Source of the DNA: Oceanobacillus oncorhynchi
Lineage (GTDB): Bacteria; Bacillota; Bacilli; Bacillales; Amphibacillaceae
Assembly (NCBI RefSeq): GCF_000821065.1
Contig: NZ_CDGG01000001.1
Coordinates: 3,472,001-3,536,000 of the forward strand
Reading direction: 5' to 3'
DNA length: 64,000 nt
The notes beneath the pieces are model-generated. The model was not told the DNA's origin, searched no databases, and saw only the letters and a list, made by a program, of their open reading frames with translations. Shown here piece after piece: positions 16,430 to 25,322 of the stretch. How positions within the stretch are numbered: the first letter of the stretch is position 1; each line of letters opens with the position of its first letter. Both the position numbers and the translations under genes were made by a program.

Positions 16430-16815
16430 TTTCTTTCCCTCCAGTCTTTTCAATAAGCAATATCATCACAAGAACATCACTGGTTTAAAAATGTATACTA
16501 ATATTTGATGCTGTTGAGCTGCCTACAATAGAAAAGGGGGTAAGCACAACCTTCTCTTTATTAAAATATATCATTGCTTATTCCATCGTAGCACGTTTGA
16601 TCTAAAAGACAGCCCCCATTTTCAGTTGTCCAAAAAAACATTAAAAATCCAAAATGAATGTCATTTGATGATTGAAAAACGAAAAACATTGCATACAAAT
16701 CCCCATTTCGCAGGCAGTTTTTGCAGGAGAAATTCTATTTTACCGTTTTGCCTTCCACATACAAAACCGCTATGATGAAAACAAATTTATTATTACTTGG
16801 AGATGTGATAAAATA

Positions 16816-17874
16816 ATGCTAAACACAGTCAAAGAAAATACAAACAGTTATCGCGTAAATCATCCCGATTATGATGGGCTTTGGAAGAATTTGATTGAAG
16901 AACTTTTTCAAGAATTTATGGCCTTTTTTGCACCGGATTTGTATCCGGAAATTGATTTTGAGCAGGGAGTGGACTTCAAAAACCTGGAGCTTTTTCAGCT
17001 TGTGATGAAATCCAAAAAAGGGACCAAGTATTCAGATAAAATTGTTAAAGTGCAGTTGAAAAATGGAGAGGAAAAATATATCTTCATTCATATCGAAGTG
17101 CAGGCGGTCGGGAAAAAAGAATTTGCAGAACGCATGTTTAAATATTTTTACCGGATTTACGACAAAACGAAAACAATTCACCAGATTTATTCCATCGCTC
17201 TATTGACGGATGCCAGTCAGAAAGATCATCAAGATACATTCTATTACTCTTTTTATGGTACCGAATTAACCTATGCCTATAACACCTACCGATTTCACGG
17301 GAAAGATACGGAAGAACTGAAAAAATCGGATAATCCATTTGCTTTAGCCGTGCTTGCAGGAATATATATCAGCAATAACAAAGGAAGAGAAGCTGAAGAT
17401 CATGAAAAAAGGTTTTGCTACAAGCAACAGCTTATCAGCCTGGCATTTGAAAAATATTCGCACCACACAAATTACCTCGTCGCATTATTGTATTTCATTG
17501 ATTATATGATGCTGATTCCATCGGAACTGCAGGAACAACTGTATGAAACGTTGCCCATTGCACAAAATGAAAAGGAGGAGAAAAAAATCATGGGTTTGGA
17601 AAAGTTAAGAGACACGCCGACATTTGGAAGACTGTACAGAGAAATCGAGGAAAAAGCAACCAGAAAAGGGTTGGAACGAGGTATAGAACAAGGTATAGAA
17701 CAGGGTATAGAACAGGGAATTGAACAAGGCATCGAAAAAGGCATTGAAGATACGGAAAGAAAGTTTGTTAAAAAACTTCTAGATAGGAATTATTCAGAGA
17801 AAGAAATATCTGAATTAACTGGTTTGGAACTTAAAGAAGTAAGGAAGCTTCAGGAATCGCTTGAAAATGAATAA
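16816..17874 (+). CDS. Rpn-type PD-(D/E)XK nuclease / putative transposase
   Basis: About 352 residues. The N-terminal half has the D-x-x-W-K start (HPDYDGLWKNLIEELFQEFM), a GVDFK strand and IHIEVQAVGKKEFAERMFKYFYRIYD. The E-x-Q core is the metal-binding motif of the PD-(D/E)XK superfamily as found in Rpn (YhgA-like) recombination-promoting nucleases. The C-terminus carries tandem GIEQ repeats and then a helix-turn-helix-like stretch (NYSEKEISELTGLELKEVRKL). The start at 16816 is preferred to 16672 because the conserved region begins just after it and the earlier residues look like translated intergenic sequence. Such genes move between genomes and are often variable. Confidence 0.8.
   Translation: MLNTVKENTNSYRVNHPDYDGLWKNLIEELFQEFMAFFAPDLYPEIDFEQGVDFKNLELFQLVMKSKKGTKYSDKIVKVQLKNGEEKYIFIHIEVQAVGKKEFAERMFKYFYRIYDKTKTIHQIYSIALLTDASQKDHQDTFYYSFYGTELTYAYNTYRFHGKDTEELKKSDNPFALAVLAGIYISNNKGREAEDHEKRFCYKQQLISLAFEKYSHHTNYLVALLYFIDYMMLIPSELQEQLYETLPIAQNEKEEKKIMGLEKLRDTPTFGRLYREIEEKATRKGLERGIEQGIEQGIEQGIEQGIEKGIEDTERKFVKKLLDRNYSEKEISELTGLELKEVRKLQESLENE
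17680..17751 (+). repeat. 12-bp tandem repeat coding for GIEQ
   Basis: Six 12-base units code for GIEQ-GIEQ-GIEQ-GIEQ-GIEK-GIED. The first three units are almost identical (GGTATAGAACAA/G) and the later ones diverge at silent positions. Tandem GIEQ/GLEQ-type repeats are common before the C-terminal domain of Rpn proteins and can change in number by slippage. Confidence 0.9.
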
Positions 17875-17884
17875 AAACAAATGT

Positions 17885-17943
17885 GAAAAAGAATCTGTAT
17901 CTGTTAATTAGTTCACATTAGCAGGTATAGGTTCTTTTCATTT
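17885..17943 (+). terminator. Weak terminator after the Rpn gene
   Basis: GAAAAAGAATCTGTATCTG (17885-17903) pairs imperfectly with CAGGTATAGGTTCTTTTC (17922-17939) and is followed by T-rich sequence. Confidence 0.45.
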
Positions 17944-18093
17944 TGTGAAAATAGCTGATGAAGACGTTGCATTTAAGTATAAATGGTGTTGATGGATATT
18001 TTCAGCTTTAAAATAGGCGGATAGAAAGCAGAAAAGAGAGTAATCTTACATGCTAGAGAAAGATTCGATTTTATCCATTTGTATCGTAAGCAT

Positions 18094-18137
18094 TTGACAT
18101 TCTAATATATTCATCATATAATACTCAACGTTAAGTA
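18094..18137 (+). promoter_or_regulatory. Consensus promoter and operator of the padR gene
   Basis: TTGACA (18094-18099), a 17-base spacer and TATAAT (18117-18122) make a perfect sigma-A promoter. TACTCAACGTTAAGTA (18122-18137), an imperfect palindrome, starts at the -10 box and covers the start site. Its centre CAACGTT matches the perfect palindrome upstream of the MFS gene, so PadR probably represses itself here. Confidence 0.75.
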
Positions 18138-18152
18138 AAGGGTGTGACATTA

Positions 18153-18695
18153 ATGACAAGATTGCTTGTGCTCTGCATGTTAGACGCAAAACCGATGGCC
18201 GGCTATGATATTCAACAGGCACTGCGGATGACAGATGCAGAAAGATGGGGCGGTGTATTAATTGGCTCGATTTATCATGCGCTTAAAAAATTGGAAAAGG
18301 ATGGGTATATTGCGATTGATAAGGTGGAACAAACTGGTCACCGTCAAAAATTTACCTATCGAATCACCGTAGAAGGAAAAGAACACCTTAAAGATTTGAT
18401 TCGTGAGGCGTTAACCAGCTCATCCGTTCAATATCCTTCTTCTTTATATGCAGGTATTTCTTTTTTTGATAAGCTGCCTGCAGAGGAAGCACGTCAAGCT
18501 TTGAAAGAGCAGCAAGTTCTTTTGGAGGAAGAATATCAAAGTGTGCAGGATGGCTGGAAGGAAAAAGAGGCAGCATTGGACGGTAATATTCCTCCCATGG
18601 TGCAGATGGTTTTTGATAATATGTTTGCTATTATCAGCCAGCAACAGGATTTTGTACGGAAAGCATTGGCTTATTTAGAACAAAGCAATAACTAA
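18153..18695 (+). CDS. PadR-family transcriptional regulator
   Basis: A 180-residue regulator. The winged helix covers about residues 1-85 (LVLCMLDAKPMAGYDIQQALR, GSIYHALKKLEKDGYIAI, RQKFTYRITVEGKEHL) and a helical C-terminal dimerisation part follows to the end. This is the longer PadR class with the Vir_act_alpha_C-like tail. The ATG at 18153 lies 10 bases after AAAGGG; an in-frame GTG at 18144 overlaps the ribosome site. The next gene is an MFS efflux pump with a related operator, so ligand-released repression of efflux is likely. Confidence 0.85.
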   Translation: MTRLLVLCMLDAKPMAGYDIQQALRMTDAERWGGVLIGSIYHALKKLEKDGYIAIDKVEQTGHRQKFTYRITVEGKEHLKDLIREALTSSSVQYPSSLYAGISFFDKLPAEEARQALKEQQVLLEEEYQSVQDGWKEKEAALDGNIPPMVQMVFDNMFAIISQQQDFVRKALAYLEQSNN

Positions 18696-18730
18696 TTCTC
18701 TCTCTGTTACAGGAGAGAGAAAAAAATACC

Positions 18731-18754
18731 TGTATAGTCAACGTTGACTATACA
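18731..18754. promoter_or_regulatory. Perfect 24-bp palindromic operator before the MFS gene
   Basis: The half-site TGTATAGTCAAC is followed directly by its exact reverse complement. It lies between padR and the MFS gene and includes a TTGACT that could be a -35 box. It shares the centre CAACGTTrA with the site over the padR start. PadR is the natural candidate to bind it. Confidence 0.8.
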
Positions 18755-18986
18755 AAGTTGATTGAGACGATATTCATTATTTAAGAATGGGTAGCGGCAG
18801 TAACATAACAACAGCAATGTCTTACTGCAGTTATCGGTGGAGGCGGAGTGTTAATGAGGCGGTAAAAACGGATTCTTCTTTTTCCTCTTGAGGATGAAAC
18901 GCAGAAGGGAGGAAATTTATCTATTGCAAAAGGGAATATGCAGTTGATGAAAACAACAAAGCTATCTACAGAAAGTAGGAAAGAAA

Positions 18987-20168
18987 ATGAATCAAAAACG
19001 AAATTTAAAAAAAGCTCAAAAGAGCGCCTTATTTGTCGTCACGCTGGCCATATTCACCGATATGCTGCTGTATGGAATGATTGTTCCTATACTGCCAGAT
19101 TATGCTGATTCTTTAAGCATATCGCAAACTGCGATCGGTATTTTATTCGGCAGTTATGCAGCAGCTCTATTAATCGCTACTCCCGTTTTTGGAGTAATCT
19201 CCGATAAAGTTGGACGACGTGGTCCGATGCTTTGGGGAATTTTAGGGCTTACGCTTGCAACCCTGTTATTTGCATTTGCAAATACGTTTTGGCTCTTGCT
19301 TATTTGCCGCATTTTACAAGGAATTGCAGCAGCAGCCACCTGGACAGCAGGGCTTGCGCTTCTAGCCGATTTCTACCCATCTAAAGAACGGGGGAAAGTC
19401 ATGGGAATTGCGCTGTCGGGTCAAGCAATGGGGACCCTTCTAGGTCCGACATTCGGAGGCTGGCTCTATCAGCTGGGCGGATATATGCTTCCGTTCTTTG
19501 CAGCTGCGGGGATTGCCCTTATTGATGGTTTGCTGCGTATATTTCTATTGAAGGAAGAACCTCATCGAAAGGAAGAAGACGCATCAGGAGCATGGCAGTT
19601 ATTGAAAAACCGAACCTTGCTTTTGGTTGTTGGAGCAGTTGTTATCGGAGCTGCCATTCCAAGCGTGCTGGAGCCGACATTTCCAATGCATCTGCAAAAT
19701 GTTTTTGATGCATCTCCAGGAATCATCGGTTTATTATTTGGGGTTCCCTCCCTCGCTTATGCGTTTGCAGCACCAATTGTCGGAAGTGTTTCAACAAAGA
19801 TTGGCCATCCTAAAACAATTACGATTGGATTAGCAATTACTGCAGTATCACTGACGCTTGTTGTTATGCCGACAACGATGTGGCTGCAGGTTGCGGCATT
19901 AGGGTTGATTGGCATCAGTATGGGAACAGTTCTTGCGCCGACGCTTCCTGAACTTGCTGATATTGCTGAGCAAAGCCAAACTCAAGCATATGGGGTTACC
20001 TTTGCTATTTACAATACGGCTTACTCTGTAGGAATGATGCTAGGCCCGATAAGCAGTGGTGCAGCCTCCGATATTTTCGGATTGCAATTAAGCTATTTTG
20101 CAATCGCTGTTATGGTGTTGGTGTATATGCTGTTTTTTGCAATAATGACACAGTTAAAAAGGAAATAA
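18987..20168 (+). CDS. MFS drug-efflux transporter (DHA1 family)
   Basis: A 393-residue protein with about 12 membrane helices. Motif A after helix 2 reads GVISDKVGRRGPML, and helix 5 holds GQAMGTLLGPTFGGWL, the motif C/antiporter signature of 12-helix proton-coupled drug exporters. The N-terminal ALFVVTLAIFTDMLLYGMIVPILP is the acidic helix 1 (FxD) common in multidrug DHA1 pumps. The gene follows padR by 290 bases with a palindromic operator in between, which supports substrate-induced efflux. The substrate is unknown. Confidence 0.88.
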   Translation: MNQKRNLKKAQKSALFVVTLAIFTDMLLYGMIVPILPDYADSLSISQTAIGILFGSYAAALLIATPVFGVISDKVGRRGPMLWGILGLTLATLLFAFANTFWLLLICRILQGIAAAATWTAGLALLADFYPSKERGKVMGIALSGQAMGTLLGPTFGGWLYQLGGYMLPFFAAAGIALIDGLLRIFLLKEEPHRKEEDASGAWQLLKNRTLLLVVGAVVIGAAIPSVLEPTFPMHLQNVFDASPGIIGLLFGVPSLAYAFAAPIVGSVSTKIGHPKTITIGLAITAVSLTLVVMPTTMWLQVAALGLIGISMGTVLAPTLPELADIAEQSQTQAYGVTFAIYNTAYSVGMMLGPISSGAASDIFGLQLSYFAIAVMVLVYMLFFAIMTQLKRK

Positions 20169-20216
20169 TAGAGAAGTTAAAGAAAGTTCTCATTAAAAAA
20201 TTAGAAGACTTGATAA

Positions 20217-20274
20217 AAACGAAACTTCATTCAACGGGAATTTTTGCTTTTTTCCTATTGAATGAAGTTCGTTT
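20217..20274 (+). terminator. Terminator between MFS and aldo/keto reductase genes
   Basis: AAACGAAACTTCATTCAA (20217-20234) pairs with TTGAATGAAGTTCGTTT (20258-20274) with one bulged base. A T-rich loop and flanks make it usable from both sides. Confidence 0.6.
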
Positions 20275-20297
20275 ATCACCTCATAACAGTATATTTA

Positions 20298-20832
20298 TTA
20301 TTCTTTATCTTTCCAATTATTTCCGAAAGATGCCTGCTCCGATTCTACATGTCCTCTGTGTCCATAGATAGTAACCGCTTCAAGAGCATTTTCAATGGAT
20401 TCAATTTCTTCTTCTGTTAAACGCACATTCCACGCTCCAAGGTTTTCCATTATTCTATCTTGATTTTTGGATCCTGGAATCGGCACTACGTTCGGGTATT
20501 TATGAAGCGTCCAGGTGACGGCGAATTGGATTATACAAATCCGCTGCTCCTTCAGCTTCTTCTGCACCCAAGTGAAATTTTGTTGCTAGAATAACCTTGT
20601 CTCTAAAAGGTTCGACAGCTTTGCCCAACAATTGTTCATTATGCCCTGGGTAAAACATTTCTTTTCCATAGACTTCTGCTGTGTCGAAAAACGTACAGCC
20701 TAAGCCATAAGCTTTCCGAATGGCTCCAATGGCATAGCTCTCATCCGGAACACTGCCATACCCATGGGAAAAACCCATGCATCCCATACCAATAGGAGAT
20801 ACCTCTAGATTTCCAATTTTTCTTGTCTTCAT
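20298..20832 (-). pseudogene. Aldo/keto reductase with internal deletion and frame change
   Basis: The first 107 codons from 20832 encode a normal aldo/keto reductase start: GNLEVSPIGMGCMGFSHGYG, then FFDTAEVYG with the catalytic Asp and Tyr, and KVILATKFHLG with the catalytic Lys. Near 20525 the frame changes and the sequence jumps to FAVTWTLHKYPNVVPIPGSKNQDRIMENLGAWNVRLTEEEI, the NADPH-binding end. About 130-150 residues of the barrel, with the catalytic His, are missing compared with the usual ~325. The enzyme cannot fold as a complete barrel. Its MerR partner, transcribed divergently, is also broken. Confidence 0.85.
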
Positions 20833-20869
20833 ATCGATATTTCCTCCCTCTATTATTTAAAGTATAATT

Positions 20870-20900
20870 ACTATATCAGGTTAGAGTAACACGAAGTCAA
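20870..20900 (-). promoter_or_regulatory. MerR-type promoter with 19-bp spacer
   Basis: On the minus strand TTGACT (20895-20900) and TATAGT (20870-20875) are separated by 19 bases, and the spacer holds the inverted repeat GTTA-CTC-TAAC. MerR regulators activate promoters with exactly this over-long spacer by twisting the DNA. It points at the aldo/keto reductase gene. Confidence 0.7.
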
Positions 20901-20926
20901 TGCTTATTTGTAAAGGAGAAATGGTA

Positions 20927-21336
20927 ATGTACACTGTAAAAGAAGCTGCCAGGATTCTGGAAATGAGCGAGCATACCATTCGTTATTACACGGATTGTGG
21001 TTTAATTCCATCATTAACTCGAGATAAAAATAAACAGAGATTGTTTAATCAAGAATCAATGAATTGGCTTAAAGGCATAAAAATCTTAAAGGAATGCGGC
21101 ATGACCATTAAAGAAATAAAGTGCTATGTATCACTGAGTCTTCAAGGAGATTCGACTATAGAGGAGCGTTATCAATATTTTTGAACTTAAAAGAAATAGC
21201 GTATTCTCAACTGGAAGAAGCAAAAGATAGAGTAAACTTTCTTGAAAATAAAGTAAAACATTATGAGGATATCGTAAGTGAGAAAATAGCTGATGATACG
21301 AATCCAAAAAAGTGGAGCGAGTCAGAAGAAGAGTAA
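20927..21336 (+). pseudogene. MerR-family regulator with one-base frameshift
   Basis: The N-terminal winged helix is intact (YTVKEAARILEMSEHTIRYYTDCGLIPSLTRDKNKQRLF). The frame runs into a stop at 21182 after EERYQYF. The coiled-coil continuation is present one frame over: FLNLKEIAYSQLEEAKDRVNFLENKVKHYEDIV. Adding one T to the five-T run at about 21176-21180 restores a ~137-residue regulator of the AdhR/YyaN type that controls aldo/keto reductases. The ATG at 20927 follows AAAGGAGA by 7 bases. Without repair the product would keep its DNA-binding head but lose dimerisation. Confidence 0.85.
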
Positions 21337-21527
21337 CAACAAATAGAGTGTTAGATAAAGCAGGTTATGTAAGCGGAAGATCAGGTAAGCCAACTCCCTG
21401 AATTTCTTAGGTTCATTCAGTGGAAACAAAATTCCTACTGAATAAATTTCGTTCTATATACAAAAGTCAGACCAGAGACCAATAGCGTATTTGAGGTATA
21501 TTTCTTATAATTTAATTACACCACATT

Positions 21528-21544
21528 ACCGACAGACTGCCGGT
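21528..21544. promoter_or_regulatory. Operator-like palindrome before the tetR gene
   Basis: ACCGACAG-A-CTGCCGGT is a 17-base palindrome with one mismatch per half. It lies 25 bases before the tetR start and just after a TATAAT (21506-21511), the usual place for a TetR-family autorepression site. Confidence 0.55.
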
Positions 21545-21568
21545 CTAAAAATGAAAGAAGGGAGATTA

Positions 21569-22201
21569 ATGAAAAGAGCCAAAAACGCAGAAGAAAGAAA
21601 AAATGAAATTTTGGATGTGGCTGAAGCTTTGTTTAATGAGCAGGGCTATGACAGAACAAGCACGAAGGACATTTTGAAGAGCATCGGGATTGCCAGAGGA
21701 ACGCTGTATCATCATTTTGAAAGCAAAGAAGCGATTATGGATGGAATAATTGACCGTTATAACAAAAAAGTGATTGAAACGGCTCAATCCATTGCCGGGA
21801 GGAAAGAAGTGCCGGTTATTGAACGGTTACTTATGGCGATTACTTCTTTAAACGTAAGCAGCACAGTCTCTGAAGAATTGATGACACAGATTCATAAACC
21901 GCAAAACGCCCTGATGCATCAGAAAATCCAGAAGGTGTTGATTACAGAAGTCACACCGATTTTTACAAGTATTATTCAAGATGGATTAGAAGAAAATCTG
22001 TTTCATACAAACTACCCTTATGAAAGTGTGGAGATGCTGCTTGTCTATGCTTCTACTGTTTTTGATGATGGAACCATTGAATTATCGAAAGAAGCACAAT
22101 TGCTAAAAATGACAGCTTTTGCTTTTAACGCAGAAAGACTGCTCGGAACAAAACAAGGAGCAATCAGTGAGAAGCTGCTGAAAATCTTGGCAAAAGAATA
22201 G
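21569..22201 (+). CDS. TetR/AcrR-family transcriptional regulator
   Basis: A 210-residue regulator. The N-terminal TetR helix-turn-helix is complete: ILDVAEALFNEQGYDRTSTKDILKSIGIARGTLYHHFESKEAIMDGII (about residues 12-60). The rest is a helical ligand-binding domain. The ATG at 21569 lies after GAAGGGAGA; earlier in-frame starts are upstream of this site and cross the operator. Ten bases separate it from the FtsX permease, so it heads the operon tetR-permease-ATPase-methyltransferase and probably regulates it. Confidence 0.88.
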   Translation: MKRAKNAEERKNEILDVAEALFNEQGYDRTSTKDILKSIGIARGTLYHHFESKEAIMDGIIDRYNKKVIETAQSIAGRKEVPVIERLLMAITSLNVSSTVSEELMTQIHKPQNALMHQKIQKVLITEVTPIFTSIIQDGLEENLFHTNYPYESVEMLLVYASTVFDDGTIELSKEAQLLKMTAFAFNAERLLGTKQGAISEKLLKILAKE

Positions 22202-22211
22202 AGGAGAGGGT

Positions 22212-24527
22212 ATGTATTTTCGAGTTATACGCAATGATCTTTTTAGAAACAAGCTGATTAGTATCACGACGATGTTATTTATCTCTGCGGCAACAGCACT
22301 TGTCTGCTTAGCAGCTATTTTAAGCCTGAACCTTATCGGCTCGATTGAGACACTCACGAAACAGGCGCAAGTGCCAAACTTCCTGCAAATGCATAATGGG
22401 AATATCGATAAGGAGCGTTTAAATAACTTTGCAGAAGAACAAGAAAATGTAAAAAAATATCAGGTGTTGGATTTTTTAAATATTACTAATTCTAGTATTC
22501 AAGTAGGTGGAAATAACCTGATTGATAATGTTCAGGACAATGGTTTTACTACCCAAAGTTCTTCCTTTGATTTTCTGCTTGATTTGGAGGGAAGGCCAAT
22601 CCATCCGGCAGAGGGAGAGCTATACGTTCCCATCGGCTATATGACAGATGGAACAGCTCAAATCGGGGATGAAGCAATGATTGCCGGAAAAGCATTTAAA
22701 GTTGCCGGATTCCTCAGAGATGCGCAAATGAATTCGCCTTTAGCTTCCTCCAAGCGTTTTTTAGTGCACGAAAATGATTATCAAGATCTGGTATCAAAAG
22801 GAACGCTGGAATATTTAATTGAATTCCAGCTGCATGATACATCTAAAACCAATGAATTTGAAACAGCATATGCCGATGCAGGATTAGAAGCCAATGGCCC
22901 GGCACTGACCAGTACTTTGTTTAAAGTAATTAACGGTTTATCTGATGGAATCATGATTGCAATCATCCTGCTGGTTAGTTTTCTAATCGTACTCATTGCA
23001 TTTATGTGTATTCGTTTCACGCTATTAATCCAGATAGAAGAGGATTATCGGGAGATTGGTACGATGAAAGCAATCGGTCTAAGGCTGGCTGATATTAAAA
23101 AAATCTATCTTGCTAAATATGCATTTCTTGCTTTGGCAGGGAGCTTGCTTGGGCTGTTAGTATCTTTTATTTTCAGTAACCCTTTATTAGAGAATATCCG
23201 GCTGTATATGGGGGAAAGCCAATATGATAGCTGGAGTATTTTTCTTGCCATACTTGGAAGTATATTTGTTTTCCTGCTGGTGATTGGTTACATTTATTTC
23301 TTGTTGAGACGTTTTAGAAAAATCTCTGCTGCATCAGCAATCCGTACGGGCAGTCCGGAGGAAAACACTGCCCGTAAAAATTACTTCTTACTCAGTCAAA
23401 ATAAGCTAATGTCTACCAATGTTTTTCTAGGGATAAAGGATGTACTATCCCGTAAGAAGCTTTATGCAACAATGCTGATTGTTCTACTGCTTTCTTGTTT
23501 TATCATAATTGTTCCCTGGAACACATACCATACCGTATCTTCACCATCTTTCACAAAATATCTTGGCTTTGGAGAAATGGACCTGATGGTTAGTATATAT
23601 CCATCTGAGGAAATGGAGGAGAATAAACAACAGATTGTAAATTATTTAAATGATGATGCTTCTATTCACCAGTATGTTGAGATTACCTCCAAATCCTTTC
23701 GAGCTGTAAAAGAGGATGGTACAGAAGAAAAAATAATCGTTGAACTTGGCGATCATGCTGCGTTTCCAATCGAATACAATGCAGGAAAAGCACCAGAAGC
23801 ACCGAATGAAATTGCATTATCCTCTTTGAATGCAGAGGAGTTTGGAAAACAAGCTGGTGATACGATTGAAATCATTACCGGTGAAGGTCCGGAAAGCTTT
23901 GTCGTCTCTGGGATATACTCCAATATTTTAAATGGAGGTAAAACGGCAAAAGCTGCTTTTTCAGATGAAACCGCTCCAGCGATGTGGTTAAACTATTATA
24001 TCCAGCTTAATCATGCTAACCAGGCTGCTGTTACTGCTAAAAAAATGTCACAGGTTTTGCCATTTGCCAGCGTAACAGATGCGCATCACCATAAGCAGCA
24101 AGTATTTGGTTCTACGATGGATTCGATGAAAACAGCAGCGAATGTTGCCTTAATCGTGGCTTTGTTCATAACAGGTCTAGTAAGCTTGTTATTTATGAAA
24201 TTAGTGGTTACTAAGGATCGCTCGGCAATTGCCACGTTAAAAGCAATTGGTTTTACGAATCAGGATTTGACCAAACAATATGCAGCTCGCGGAATTTTCA
24301 TTTTGATAATTGGCGTAGCAGGAGGCAGTATCTTAGCGAATACCTTTGGGGAAGCAATCGCAGGGATGGCTATTTCTTCCTTTGGTGTAGATTCGATTGC
24401 CTTTATCAGTCATCCGTTTATCTATTTGGGGTTTCCATCCCTTATGCTTATTGTTACTTTATTGGCAACAAAATTGGGAACCAATCAAGCTGGTAAAATA
24501 CCAATTGCAGAAAATATAAAGGAGTAA
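22212..24527 (+). CDS. FtsX-like ABC transporter permease
   Basis: A 771-residue permease with an N-terminal membrane helix (about 16-40), a large outer domain, and helices near 245-275, 290-315 and 335-360. A second unit follows with a helix near 410-430, an outer domain and three helices near 640-765. This doubled FtsX domain plan is that of large MacB/LolC-type exporters. It contains the IGTMKAIGLRLADIKKIYLAKY and IATLKAIGFTNQDLTKQYAARG coupling segments. These transporters use mechanotransmission rather than a channel. The ribosome site is GAGGAGAGGGT. Confidence 0.87.
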   Translation: MYFRVIRNDLFRNKLISITTMLFISAATALVCLAAILSLNLIGSIETLTKQAQVPNFLQMHNGNIDKERLNNFAEEQENVKKYQVLDFLNITNSSIQVGGNNLIDNVQDNGFTTQSSSFDFLLDLEGRPIHPAEGELYVPIGYMTDGTAQIGDEAMIAGKAFKVAGFLRDAQMNSPLASSKRFLVHENDYQDLVSKGTLEYLIEFQLHDTSKTNEFETAYADAGLEANGPALTSTLFKVINGLSDGIMIAIILLVSFLIVLIAFMCIRFTLLIQIEEDYREIGTMKAIGLRLADIKKIYLAKYAFLALAGSLLGLLVSFIFSNPLLENIRLYMGESQYDSWSIFLAILGSIFVFLLVIGYIYFLLRRFRKISAASAIRTGSPEENTARKNYFLLSQNKLMSTNVFLGIKDVLSRKKLYATMLIVLLLSCFIIIVPWNTYHTVSSPSFTKYLGFGEMDLMVSIYPSEEMEENKQQIVNYLNDDASIHQYVEITSKSFRAVKEDGTEEKIIVELGDHAAFPIEYNAGKAPEAPNEIALSSLNAEEFGKQAGDTIEIITGEGPESFVVSGIYSNILNGGKTAKAAFSDETAPAMWLNYYIQLNHANQAAVTAKKMSQVLPFASVTDAHHHKQQVFGSTMDSMKTAANVALIVALFITGLVSLLFMKLVVTKDRSAIATLKAIGFTNQDLTKQYAARGIFILIIGVAGGSILANTFGEAIAGMAISSFGVDSIAFISHPFIYLGFPSLMLIVTLLATKLGTNQAGKIPIAENIKE

Positions 24528-25292
24528 ATGATGAGAAAAATACTGGATGGGCAACAAATTCATAAATCTTTTGATATAGAAAAAGAAAAAATCAACGTTT
24601 TACAGGGGGTATCCATTACCATTTACGAAAGCGAATTCATCTCTATTATGGGACCATCGGGATCGGGAAAATCAACGCTTCTCTATGCTTTAAGCGGGAT
24701 GGACACCGTTGATAGCGGCGAAATAATATTCAATAATCAACGTCTGCCAGCATGTGGAGAATCAGAGCTTGCTGAAATCCGCCGCCAGCAAATGGGGTTT
24801 GTCTTCCAGCAGCCGACATTTTTAAAAAATTTAACAATTATTGATAATATCGTACTCCCAGCTGTGCGAGATAACAAGAGAAAAACAAAAGAATTGGCGA
24901 AGAAAGCACAGCAGCTTTTAGAAAATACCGGGATTGGCGATTTGGCATATCGCATGACGAACCAGGTTTCTGGAGGGCAGCTGCAAAGGGCAGGAATTTG
25001 CCGGGCTTTGATCAATGAACCGAAAATCATTTTTGGAGATGAACCAACAGGGGCTTTAAACTCAAAGACTGCGGAGGGAATGATGGACTATTTCCTTCAG
25101 GTTAATCAAGAAGGAACAACGATTATGCTGGTGACACATGATGCGAAAGTTGCTGCCAAAAGTGAACGGGTCTTATTTATGAAAGACGGGCAAATTGTTG
25201 ATGAATTGCGGTTAGGGAAACTAGCGCATCAACAGGGGATGGATAGCCGGATAGAAAAAGTAACAAGGAAGATGTTACGGATAGAAATGTAG
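24528..25292 (+). CDS. ABC transporter ATPase (MacB/LolD type)
   Basis: A 254-residue ATPase with Walker A GPSGSGKST, Q-loop FVFQQPTFLKNLT, signature VSGGQLQRAGI, Walker B IIFGDEPTGALNS and switch His THD. It is the LolD/MacB subfamily that partners FtsX-type permeases. Walker B has IIFGDE where most have LLADE/ILADE, still within family limits. The ATG directly follows the permease stop (TAAATG), with AAAGGAG in the permease's last codons; ATG at 24531 is equally possible. Confidence 0.92.
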   Translation: MMRKILDGQQIHKSFDIEKEKINVLQGVSITIYESEFISIMGPSGSGKSTLLYALSGMDTVDSGEIIFNNQRLPACGESELAEIRRQQMGFVFQQPTFLKNLTIIDNIVLPAVRDNKRKTKELAKKAQQLLENTGIGDLAYRMTNQVSGGQLQRAGICRALINEPKIIFGDEPTGALNSKTAEGMMDYFLQVNQEGTTIMLVTHDAKVAAKSERVLFMKDGQIVDELRLGKLAHQQGMDSRIEKVTRKMLRIEM

Positions 25293-25322
25293 CCTACATC
25301 AAGAGGAGGGCTTTGGACAAAA

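Noticed and set aside
17680..17751. Tandem repeat considered as a small CRISPR array
   Set aside because: The 12-base units are adjacent without spacers and code for GIEQ inside an open reading frame.
21491..21568. Longer N-terminus of the TetR protein
   Set aside because: The added residues would cross the -10 box and operator, and the ribosome site lies after them.
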